From CAZDDI01 sp964504195 (GTDB taxonomy: Bacteria; Chloroflexota; Anaerolineae; B4-G1; SLSP01), in contig CAZDDI010000110.1 in NCBI GenBank assembly GCA_964504195.1, positions 1 through 7,084 of the forward strand: DNA of 7,084 nucleotides. The letters run 5' to 3'. Shown here piece after piece: positions 1 to 5,466 of the stretch; the stretch's first letter is position 1, and each line of letters opens with the position of its first letter. Position numbers and translations under genes: made by a program. The notes beneath the pieces were generated by a model. That model was not told the DNA's origin, ran no database searches, and saw only the letters and a program-made list of their open reading frames with translations.

Positions 1-179
1 TACAAGAATGCCACACTTTTCTTATCCGTCAAATCGTCTCTGTTAAACTACTAGGTGCGCAGAGATTGTCCCGGCCAACCACAGGCTTTAGCGAGTTTTT
101 TAACATACCATTTAGTGGTTGTGGATTCGTGACGACATGTCCCCGTGCCACGCATAGCTATGCCCCCGGCGCTTGCAAC
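1..179 (-). pseudogene. In-frame downstream remnant of the amidase-domain gene
   Basis: Reading on in the same frame past the TAG at 180-182 gives VASAGGIAMRGTG, which is what the Amidase_6 family shows after CTNFVSQ (an AGGI stretch and a small turn). It is followed by KWYVKKLAKACGW and later FNRDDLTDKK. The frame stays open for about 42 codons, then meets two consecutive TAG codons at 51-53 and 48-50, and is open again to the window edge. The first TAG sits where the family has Gln (CAG to TAG). The tandem TAGs could be former Trp codons (TGG to TAG). Each would be one transition. No frame change is needed to follow the domain, so this is one gene broken by nonsense changes. The true 3' end lies outside the window. 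Confidence 0.65.
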
Positions 180-722
180 CTAGCTGATAAAATTGGTGCA
201 ATCTCCGCCATGATCAGAAAAATCTGGGTACGCCGAATTGCGCTTTTTGCCCCCCGATTGTACCCAATCATTGGCATAACGGACAGCATTGGTTCTATTG
301 TAGCTGCTTGTTACCGTGCTTGAGTCAAGCGCCTCCAGCACGTCTATTGCAGTATTCTGCAAATCCACTTCCCTGGTTTCCACATCGGGCTGAAGACCGA
401 GAAAATGAATTGCATAGCTAATAATAGCTTCCTGCTGCTCATGTTTCCACAACTCTGGATGGATATCATTCAAAATTTCTACCAGAAATACCTGGTAGTC
501 TGATGAATCCCTATCCAAAGTTATCTGCCTGGAAGCCAAATACTCTGTCAGCGCTTGTTCCCCTGCTTCTAACTGCACCCGCAACAGCTCTTCAGAAACA
601 GGTTGGGGCGACGGCGGCGGCTCAACAATGTCACCGTTAGGCGAGCTCGCCAAAACAGAAAGCGGCAATAACATAACCACTCCCACCAGTAACAGCAATC
701 TAACCTTGTTAGTGATACGCAT
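180..722 (-). CDS. Secreted protein with truncated putative amidase domain (Amidase_6-like)
   Basis: This 180-residue reading frame begins at an ATG with a good Shine-Dalgarno (AAGGAG at 729-734, six bases upstream). Residues 1-25 form a signal peptide: basic start, LLLLVGVVMLLPL core, VLA cleavage site. It is followed by a proline-rich linker and a helical stretch (about 43-130). Residues 141-180 match the start of the putative amidase domain family (Amidase_6, PF12671): YNRTNAVRYANDW, then YPDF and GGDCTNFIS, with Cys175 as the likely nucleophile by family analogy. The family continues with a conserved Gln and roughly 100 more residues carrying further conserved motifs, but here a TAG follows Ser180. 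The product as read would be exported yet lack most of the catalytic domain, so it is probably inactive. If intact it would act outside the membrane, perhaps on cell-wall peptides; that role is inferred from the family only. Confidence 0.75.
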   Translation of the reverse strand: MRITNKVRLLLLVGVVMLLPLSVLASSPNGDIVEPPPSPQPVSEELLRVQLEAGEQALTEYLASRQITLDRDSSDYQVFLVEILNDIHPELWKHEQQEAIISYAIHFLGLQPDVETREVDLQNTAIDVLEALDSSTVTSSYNRTNAVRYANDWVQSGGKKRNSAYPDFSDHGGDCTNFIS

Positions 723-821
723 AGTTTTCTCCTTAAAGTATGTTTTTTGATTCTATCCGCCCTATAGGTTCTTCAAAATCGGGTAAAAGTTATGCTCTAC
801 ACACTTCCTATGGATGATATG

Positions 822-841
822 ACACAACCACACAACTACAC
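822..841. repeat. Short tandem repeat, 8-bp unit
   Basis: ACACAACC, ACACAACT and ACAC follow each other directly (2.5 units), upstream of the amidase-domain gene and six bases before the MITE-like element. Function unknown; it may be chance low-complexity sequence. Confidence 0.4.
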
Positions 842-847
842 GCGGGG

Positions 848-981
848 CAATGTCATGAAGTGAAGACCTGGCAGGTTTCGTCCAAATTGGGGGGGGTAGC
901 ATTTTACCGGTGCATAACGACGTTTTGTAGACTCAAGGTCTTGAAACCTGCCAGGTCTACGCCCTAAACTTAATGACATTG
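848..981. mobile_element. MITE-like element, copy 1 (134 bp)
   Basis: The left end reads CAATGTCATGAAGT and the right end, reverse-complemented, reads CAATGTCATTAAGT, so 13 of 14 terminal bases form an inverted repeat. Nested inside is a second inverted pair, AGACCTGGCAGGTTTC at 864-879 and its exact complement GAAACCTGCCAGGTCT at 943-958. The roughly 60 bases between are colinear with the copy at 4586 (AAATTGGGG, TTTACCGGTG, ATAACGAC and TTGTA blocks are shared). It has no coding capacity, so movement would need a transposase in trans. No clean target duplication is visible: TACACG occurs at 837-842 and 983-988 but does not abut both ends. It fills most of the gap between the amidase-domain gene and the membrane-protein gene. 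Confidence 0.75.
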
Positions 982-1027
982 ATACACGATTCAATACACG
1001 CAGAGGCCGCGGCTTCTCATTTGCATT

Positions 1028-1615
1028 CTAAGGCTGAACGTGGCGGATCCGTGGCTCATATATCTGTGTCCAAAACAAGGGCGCTTGCCCGCGAGGATAT
1101 ACATCTCGAATGACCCAATCGCGTGGCGGATAACCGACCGCACCGCCCCAATACGGCTGCTCCCGGGCAAAGACATCAAAAGTATAGTGTATGGGCAAAC
1201 CATTTCTGTCTAAAAACTGAACTCTAATCCTTGCGCCGCCGGCATTTCGAGAATCGCACGTCACAGACGGCTCGCAGCAAGTCGTCCACCATTCAATATC
1301 TAATATCAAGTAATCAAACCCTATCCCTGCGCCTAACAGATCGGATATCACGCGCGCTTGCCTGCTAGCCAGTTCGCTCTGGGAATAAGCATCCCCGACT
1401 TCCCAAAGTTCGATGGCCGCTGAATGATCGCCACGAACAATGGCTTGCGCAAAGGCTGCAATTTGCGCTTGAGGCTGGTTGCCAGTTGCTCGTTCGAGCA
1501 AATAGTAACGCAGCTCTATGTTATGCTGAACAAGCAACCACAATCCACCGGCCCCGATCACGATGCCAACGAGAAACGAAACTGCAAACCTTATTACCTT
1601 TGACAGGTTGTTCAT
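1028..1615 (-). CDS. Membrane-anchored protein of unknown function
   Basis: The product has 195 residues. Residues 9-29 form one hydrophobic helix with a Gly-rich face (FLVGIVIGAGGLWLLV), consistent with an N-terminal anchor and the rest outside the membrane. A helical part (about 46-95, IAAFAQAIVRGDHSAAIELW) is followed by strands (FDYLILDIEWW, ARIRVQFLDRNG, HYTFDVFA). That order is reminiscent of NTF2-like lumenal domains, but I do not recognise a named family. Cys113, Cys114 and Cys120 form a small cluster (TTCCEPSVTC) that could bind metal or form a disulfide. The end is rich in aromatics (PYWGGAVGYPPRDWVI, APLFWTQIYEP). The ribosome site is weak (GAGG about 12 bases before the ATG). The gene is divergent from the STAND regulator gene, and its upstream region carries a phased direct repeat next to a TATAAT box. 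Confidence 0.75.
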   Translation of the reverse strand: MNNLSKVIRFAVSFLVGIVIGAGGLWLLVQHNIELRYYLLERATGNQPQAQIAAFAQAIVRGDHSAAIELWEVGDAYSQSELASRQARVISDLLGAGIGFDYLILDIEWWTTCCEPSVTCDSRNAGGARIRVQFLDRNGLPIHYTFDVFAREQPYWGGAVGYPPRDWVIRDVYPRGQAPLFWTQIYEPRIRHVQP

Positions 1616-1669
1616 GGCTTGTCTTACCTCACGCGACTGGAACGGCCAGATGAAGCCATCCCAACTATT

Positions 1670-1675
1670 ATTATA
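1670..1675 (-). promoter_or_regulatory. Candidate -10 box for the membrane-protein gene
   Basis: On the minus strand this reads TATAAT, 54 bases upstream of the ATG at 1615. The 17-base-distant -35 position holds ACACTC, a poor match to TTGACA. A good -10 with a poor -35 overlain by phased direct repeats is the usual layout of an activator-dependent promoter. The sequence is AT-rich, and a plus-strand TATAAT overlaps at 1672-1677, so the orientation is not certain. Confidence 0.45.
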
Positions 1676-1684
1676 ATGAAACTA

Positions 1685-1717
1685 TGTATCCCGAGTGTCT
1701 CATCTTTGTCTCATCTT
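1685..1717. repeat. Phased 11-bp direct repeats, candidate operator
   Basis: TGTCTCATCTT occurs twice back to back with no mismatch (1696-1706 and 1707-1717). Exactly 11 bp before lies a partial third unit beginning TGTATC (1685). On the minus strand the units read AAGATGAGACA, AAGATGAGACA and then a unit ending GATACA, stopping nine bases before the TATAAT at 1675-1670. An 11-bp period places each unit on the same face of the helix. SARP/AfsR-family activators bind direct repeats with this period just upstream of a -10 box; the resemblance is one of architecture only. Confidence 0.55.
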
Positions 1718-1755
1718 TTGACGGCCTACAGATGCAAAGTCCCGCCGACCGCTTC

Positions 1756-1783
1756 TTGCCGGAATCAATGCTACCGGTATAAT
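1756..1783 (+). promoter_or_regulatory. Candidate sigma70 promoter of the STAND gene
   Basis: TTGCCG (1756-1761), a 16-base spacer and a perfect TATAAT (1778-1783) face the STAND gene, whose ATG lies at 1860. Transcription would start near 1790 and leave a leader of about 70 bases. No terminator or riboswitch is evident in that leader. Confidence 0.5.
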
Positions 1784-1859
1784 GCTCAAGGAAGCTCACA
1801 ACAAGCATCGCTGCGCCTCACTAATTCGGTGACTTTTACGGGAGATATGTGTAGAAGGA

Positions 1860-4010
1860 ATGACCACGGAAACCGCCGGGCTTGACACGGCGCTAAAAGA
1901 AGCGCTCCAGCAGCTCTGGGATCAAGACGCGCTCAAATGCTCCCCCTTGCTGGATACAGCAGCGCTCCAGCAATACACGCTTGGCCGCCTCCCCCACCCC
2001 ACGCGCGATGATTACGCGCATACGTTACGCGAGCTGTTGCAACGCGCGCTGGAAATGCTCAAGCCTGGCGAAAGCACCGATCAACAAACGTCACAGCAGC
2101 GCTACTATGATGCCCTCCGCTGGCGCTACTGGGATGCACTGCCCGGCGATACAGTCGCCACCCGCTTGCATATCAGCCGAAGCACCCTGTACCGGGATAT
2201 GGATAAGGCCATTCTACAATTGACCTATGCCTGGCTCAAGCTGCTGGCAGATTTGCCTACCGGCGAGCAGCGCCTCCCCGCGCAGCCCACAGCCTTTATC
2301 GGCCGCGAGCAAGAACTGCAACAGCTGGTGACCTATCTCCAGGACCCGGCTTGTCGCCTGATAACGCTGGTTGGCTTGGGCGGCAGCGGCAAAACCCGGT
2401 TGGCGCTCCAGGGGGCGCAACTGCACAGCCAGGCGTTTCCGCACGGGGTTTACTTCTTCTCCCTGGCTGCGCTCCCTGATGATTATGGCTGGCTGACTGC
2501 CCTCGCCGACCGGTTCCATATCCCAGCTTACGCGAACGCAGCCCAGCCCCAAGCCATCCTGCGCCACCTTCAAACCAAGCGCTTGCTGCTGATTTTGGAT
2601 AATTTCGAATCACTCCTGCCGCCACCCACGCCCCAGCCAGAGGCCATTGCGCCGCCTCTGCAATTCCTGCTCGAGCTATTGGAAAATGCGCCTGGCGTCA
2701 AGCTGCTGATAACATCTCGCCTGCGGCTGAACCTGCGCTGGGAATGGCCGCTTGAAGTGCCAGGGATGCGCTATCCCGCCTCCCCAACCGAGCCGGACTG
2801 GGAAACTTACGATGCTGTGCAATTGTTTCTCCAACGCGCGCAACAGGCAGCGCCACACCAACCCGTAACAACAAACGATGCCGCCGCCATTAGTCGCATC
2901 TGTCACCTGCTGGATGGCAGCCCTCTGGGCATTGAACTGGCCGCCGCCTGGATTACCACCCACACCTGCGAGGAAATTGCCCAGCGCATCGCACACGCCC
3001 CCACCCACTTGACCAGCCCCTATCAAGACATACCCGAACGGCAACGCAGCCTGGCACACGTCTGCGAACAAACCTGGCAACTGCTTTCGCCTCCCGAACA
3101 ACAGGCTTTTTGCCAGCTAGCCATCTTTCAAGGTGATTTCACTGTAGAGGCCGTCCACGCCATCACCGGAAGTAGCCCGGAGACACTCACGGCCCTACAG
3201 CAAAAGTACCTCATCCAGGCCGGCATGGCCGCGCGTTATACGCTGAACACTGTGTTGCACACATACGCCACGGGAAAACTCCAGCAAACGCCCAATCTCA
3301 GCCGCCAGCTCCACGAGCGGCACAGCGACTACTATCTCCAATTGCTCTGCGAACAAGCGCACGCCCTGCAAGGCCCCCAACAATATACCGCTACGGCAAC
3401 GCTCACCACAGAGAGCCGCAATATCCAGGCGGCCTGGCAGTGGGCCGTCGCCAACGCGCGCTTGAGCCAACTCGAACGCGCCATGCCCGCGTTGCACCAC
3501 TTCTACGAAGTGCGCGGGTGGTTCCAGGCCGGCATCCAGGCTTTCTCAGCAGCAATAACGCTGTTAGAGACCCTGGCACCGACGGTCACCCTCGCGGCCC
3601 GCCTGTTGAGCCGGGCTTTGGCCTATCAAGGTCGCTTTCACTTCGACTTGCATCAACCCCCATCCGCGCGCGCCCTCACCCTCCGCAGCATCGCGCTCGC
3701 GCGCCGGATGAACGCGCATACCGAACTGGCGCTCCCGCTAAAAACTCTAGGAAACCTCCGGCTGGAACTGGCGCAACATCCACAAGCCCGCCGACTGTTC
3801 GCCAAAAGCCTCCAAATCTACCAGGAAACGGGCGACGCCTGGGGCGTCGCCCGCTGTCTGTTCGATCTAGGGAATGTAGAACTACGCTGTGGGGAGCTAG
3901 AACCAGCGCGCGACTACTACCAGCAAAGCCTGCGTCTGTTTCGCCAGCTAGATTATCCTTGGGGCGAGGCCTGGGCCTGCTATAACCTGGGCGATTGGCC
4001 GAAACATTAG
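1860..4010 (+). CDS. STAND-type ATPase regulator (HTH, NB-ARC-like ATPase, TPR), 5' part, frameshifted
   Basis: The 716-residue frame has the order of AfsR/LuxR-type signal-transduction ATPases. Residues 80-125 form a helix-turn-helix: a sigma-region-4-like helix (YYDALRWRYWDAL), then VATRLHISRSTLYRDMDKAI. Residues 145-365 form the nucleotide-binding core: a FIGRE entry motif, Walker A GLGGSGKT (172-179), Walker B LLLILDNFE (242-250), the sensor-like LLITSRLRL (282-290) and the GSPL motif (353-356, GLPL equivalent). A winged-helix region follows (about 395-470), then TPR-like helices from about 485. Such proteins bind ATP, oligomerise on sensing a ligand or partner through the TPRs, and control transcription. 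The start is the only start codon between the upstream stop (1830) and codon 66; AAGGA abuts it, so initiation may be weak, or GGAG at 1841-1844 is used. The frame ends at a TAG inside a TPR, and the rest is in the -1 frame from 3995. Confidence 0.85.
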   Translation: MTTETAGLDTALKEALQQLWDQDALKCSPLLDTAALQQYTLGRLPHPTRDDYAHTLRELLQRALEMLKPGESTDQQTSQQRYYDALRWRYWDALPGDTVATRLHISRSTLYRDMDKAILQLTYAWLKLLADLPTGEQRLPAQPTAFIGREQELQQLVTYLQDPACRLITLVGLGGSGKTRLALQGAQLHSQAFPHGVYFFSLAALPDDYGWLTALADRFHIPAYANAAQPQAILRHLQTKRLLLILDNFESLLPPPTPQPEAIAPPLQFLLELLENAPGVKLLITSRLRLNLRWEWPLEVPGMRYPASPTEPDWETYDAVQLFLQRAQQAAPHQPVTTNDAAAISRICHLLDGSPLGIELAAAWITTHTCEEIAQRIAHAPTHLTSPYQDIPERQRSLAHVCEQTWQLLSPPEQQAFCQLAIFQGDFTVEAVHAITGSSPETLTALQQKYLIQAGMAARYTLNTVLHTYATGKLQQTPNLSRQLHERHSDYYLQLLCEQAHALQGPQQYTATATLTTESRNIQAAWQWAVANARLSQLERAMPALHHFYEVRGWFQAGIQAFSAAITLLETLAPTVTLAARLLSRALAYQGRFHFDLHQPPSARALTLRSIALARRMNAHTELALPLKTLGNLRLELAQHPQARRLFAKSLQIYQETGDAWGVARCLFDLGNVELRCGELEPARDYYQQSLRLFRQLDYPWGEAWACYNLGDWPKH

Positions 4011-4597
4011 GGGATTACACCGAAGCTACGGCCTGGCTCGAACAGGGCCGGGAGATCTTTGCACAGCTCGATTGCACGCCAGGAGTCGCCTGGTGCCTCT
4101 ACGGGCTGGGCAGCGTTGCCATCCTAGCTGCGGATGATGACACCGAGCTTACATATATAATGAAGAGCCTGTCCTCATTCCAACAAGTAGAGGATCAGTG
4201 GGGACAAGGCTGGTGTAGGGTGGGACTGGGGCGAGTGGCGGCAAAAGCGCAACATTACAGTGAAGCGCAGTCCCATTACCACAGCGGCATCGCCATCTTC
4301 GAGAACATCGGCTACCGGCGCGGCATCGGCAGATGTCAGGTCGAGTTGGGGCTATTACTATGTGAACTAGGCGAACCAGAACCAGCGCGAGTGTGTTTCA
4401 CTGCCGCGGAACGGATCGCCCAAGATATGCACGATCTGCCCTTGCAGCAAGCCCTGCACTTCGGCGCCGCACGCCTGGCCTTGCTGACCGGCGATCTACC
4501 CCGCGCATGCGCGCAGCTCCAAGCATTGCTATCCCAGCGCGGAGTTACTGCGGCACTCCGCACCCAGGCCCAACAACTACTCACCCAATGTCATTAA
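3995..4597 (+). CDS. STAND regulator, 3' part (TPR repeats) in the -1 frame
   Basis: This 200-codon frame is the direct continuation of the STAND protein. Joining residue Asp712 (GAT, 3993-3995) to the TTG at 3995 gives ACYNLGDLAETLGDYTEA, a textbook TPR; one T missing from a GATTTGG context explains the break. No ribosome site precedes the nominal TTG start, so independent translation is unlikely. The rejoined protein would have 912 residues. Units of about 40 residues are visible: CLYGLGSVAILAADD, CRVGLGRVAAKAQHYSEAQ, CQVELGLLLCELGEPEPAR and ALHFGAARLALLTGDLPRA. They would form a superhelical sensor or partner-binding domain. The last codons (CAA TGT CAT TAA) belong to the left end of a MITE-like insertion; without it the gene would end Thr-Asp-Leu-stop. 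The break may be a real lesion or a sequencing error. Confidence 0.8.
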   Translation: MAETLGDYTEATAWLEQGREIFAQLDCTPGVAWCLYGLGSVAILAADDDTELTYIMKSLSSFQQVEDQWGQGWCRVGLGRVAAKAQHYSEAQSHYHSGIAIFENIGYRRGIGRCQVELGLLLCELGEPEPARVCFTAAERIAQDMHDLPLQQALHFGAARLALLTGDLPRACAQLQALLSQRGVTAALRTQAQQLLTQCH

Positions 4598-4721
4598 GTT
4601 AAGACCTGGCAGGTTTCGCACAAATTGGGGTTGGTAGTGCTTTACCGGTGAATAACGACCTCTTGTAAACTCAAAACCTTAAAACCTGCCAGGTCTGTGC
4701 CCTAAACTTAATAGCTTTGAT
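4586..4721. mobile_element. MITE-like element, copy 2, inserted at the 3' end of the STAND gene
   Basis: It is the same element as at 848-981: left end CAATGTCATTAAGTT, inner arms AGACCTGGCAGGTTT and AAACCTGCCAGGTCT, and a colinear centre. The right end is decayed (reverse complement CAAAGCTATTAAGTT, 12 of 15 bases matching the left). Flanks show a near-perfect 8-bp target duplication, TACTCACC (4578-4585) and TACTTACC (4722-4729), if the last two bases GAT-proximal are counted in the element. The insertion lies within the coding frame of the STAND gene and provides its present TAA at 4595-4597. It has no coding capacity of its own. Confidence 0.75.
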
Positions 4722-4757
4722 TACTTACCGACCTGTAATGCAGACCAATACCCACGC

Positions 4758-4797
4758 AAAAAACGCTGCTACTGGCTTGCGCAAGCCAATAGCAGCG
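4758..4797 (-). terminator. Rho-independent terminator of the small TPR gene
   Basis: Two 16-base arms (4764-4779 and 4782-4797) close on a two-base spacer, and six A residues (4758-4763) become a U run on the minus strand. The single imperfect pair is C-A when read as plus-strand RNA but a U-G wobble as minus-strand RNA. Together with the U run, this fixes the direction as minus. It lies 26 bases beyond the TPR gene stop. Confidence 0.85.
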
Positions 4798-4822
4798 CCA
4801 CGCATTGGATTCGGGCTACGCC

Positions 4823-5404
4823 TTACTTCTTACGACGCCCTAATTGCGAGAGCGATTTCCGAATAACCCCTACTAATCCCCTGTCACCGGAACGCTTGGC
4901 AACAATAACGGCCTTGTTGAGATAGTTCTTCGCCTGCACCATCTGCCCCTGCTTGGCGTGCAACACGCCGAGATTGCGCAAGGTCTTGGCCTCCCCCACA
5001 GAATCGGACATTTCTTGACGCAACGCGAGCGCCTCCTGATACACCTCCAGGGCACGGGCGGTATCGCCCAGCTCTGTGTGCGCCGCCGCGATATTATTTA
5101 GCGCGACCGCCTCTTCGGTATGCGCATCGGCGGCGCGCAGCACGGGCAGCACCTCATCGAGGATCGCCAGGGCCTCGGCCCATTCCTGCCGCGCCAGATA
5201 GATACTGGCAACATCGTTGCGGGTCTTAGCAATGGCAAGCTCATCGCCCGCCTCGCGCTGCCGGGCGATGATAGCCGCGTAGACCGCCAACGCTTCGTCC
5301 CATTTGGATTTAGTCATCAAGTCACGCGCTTGCGTGAACAGGTTCTTGAACTCCTCATCTAAAGTCTCATCCAGATTGGCTTGGGTTTCTAGGTCTAGGG
5401 TCAT
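4823..5404 (-). CDS. Small tetratricopeptide-repeat (TPR) protein
   Basis: The 193-residue product is almost wholly TPR: units near 22-55 (ARDLMTKSKWDEALAVY), 60-93 (NDVASIYLARQEWAEALAIL), 100-133 (NNIAAAHTELGDTARALEVY) and 140-173 (RNLGVLHAKQGQMVQAKNYL). It has an acidic N-terminus and a basic tail (LGRRKK). There is no signal peptide or membrane segment, so it is a cytoplasmic scaffold or adaptor with unknown partners. Repeat length and the G-E/D-xxxAL pattern resemble the TPRs of the STAND protein in this window, but no enzymatic or DNA-binding domain is attached. I chose the ATG at 5404 because AAGGAG stands five bases upstream; an earlier in-frame ATG at 5470 would force translation through the intergenic hairpin and overlap the pirin stop. 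It follows pirin in the same direction and ends at a strong terminator. Confidence 0.85.
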   Translation of the reverse strand: MTLDLETQANLDETLDEEFKNLFTQARDLMTKSKWDEALAVYAAIIARQREAGDELAIAKTRNDVASIYLARQEWAEALAILDEVLPVLRAADAHTEEAVALNNIAAAHTELGDTARALEVYQEALALRQEMSDSVGEAKTLRNLGVLHAKQGQMVQAKNYLNKAVIVAKRSGDRGLVGVIRKSLSQLGRRKK

Positions 5405-5409
5405 GGTAT

Positions 5410-5415
5410 CTCCTT
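5410..5415 (-). promoter_or_regulatory. Ribosome binding site that sets the start of the TPR gene
   Basis: On the minus strand AAGGAG lies five bases before the ATG at 5404. This supports a 193-residue product over the 215-residue alternative starting at 5470. Confidence 0.8.
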
Positions 5416-5431
5416 TTGAAAATGGCGAATT

Positions 5432-5464
5432 AGACCTGACAGGTTTTAGAAACCTGTCAGGTCT
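5432..5464. repeat. Perfect palindromic hairpin between pirin and TPR genes
   Basis: AGACCTGACAGGTTT (5432-5446) and its exact complement AAACCTGTCAGGTCT (5450-5464) flank a three-base spacer. Each arm is itself nearly palindromic around CCTGNCAGG. The arm differs by one base from the inner arms of the two MITE-like copies (AGACCTGGCAGGTTT), so this is probably a minimal member of the same repeat superfamily. It starts two bases after the pirin stop codon. No U run follows on the minus strand, so it is not a standard terminator; it could instead protect a 3' mRNA end or reduce expression of the TPR gene relative to pirin. Confidence 0.75.
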
Positions 5465-5466
5465 CC

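Noticed and set aside
66..323. An 85-codon plus-strand frame
   Set aside because: It is antisense to the amidase-domain gene and its remnant, with no start signal or recognisable domain.
1619..1885. An 88-codon plus-strand frame across the divergent intergenic region
   Set aside because: It has no ribosome site, covers the promoters and repeats, shows no domain, and runs into the STAND gene out of frame.
3985..4000. Programmed -1 frameshifting in the STAND gene
   Set aside because: No X-XXY-YYZ slippery heptamer or nearby stable hairpin is visible; a one-base loss is simpler.
848..4721. The paired repeats as a composite transposon or CRISPR
   Set aside because: There are only two direct copies, with no transposase between them, and no regular spacer array.
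5432..5464. The hairpin as a rho-independent terminator of pirin
   Set aside because: The bases after the stem on the minus strand are AATTCGCC, with no U run.
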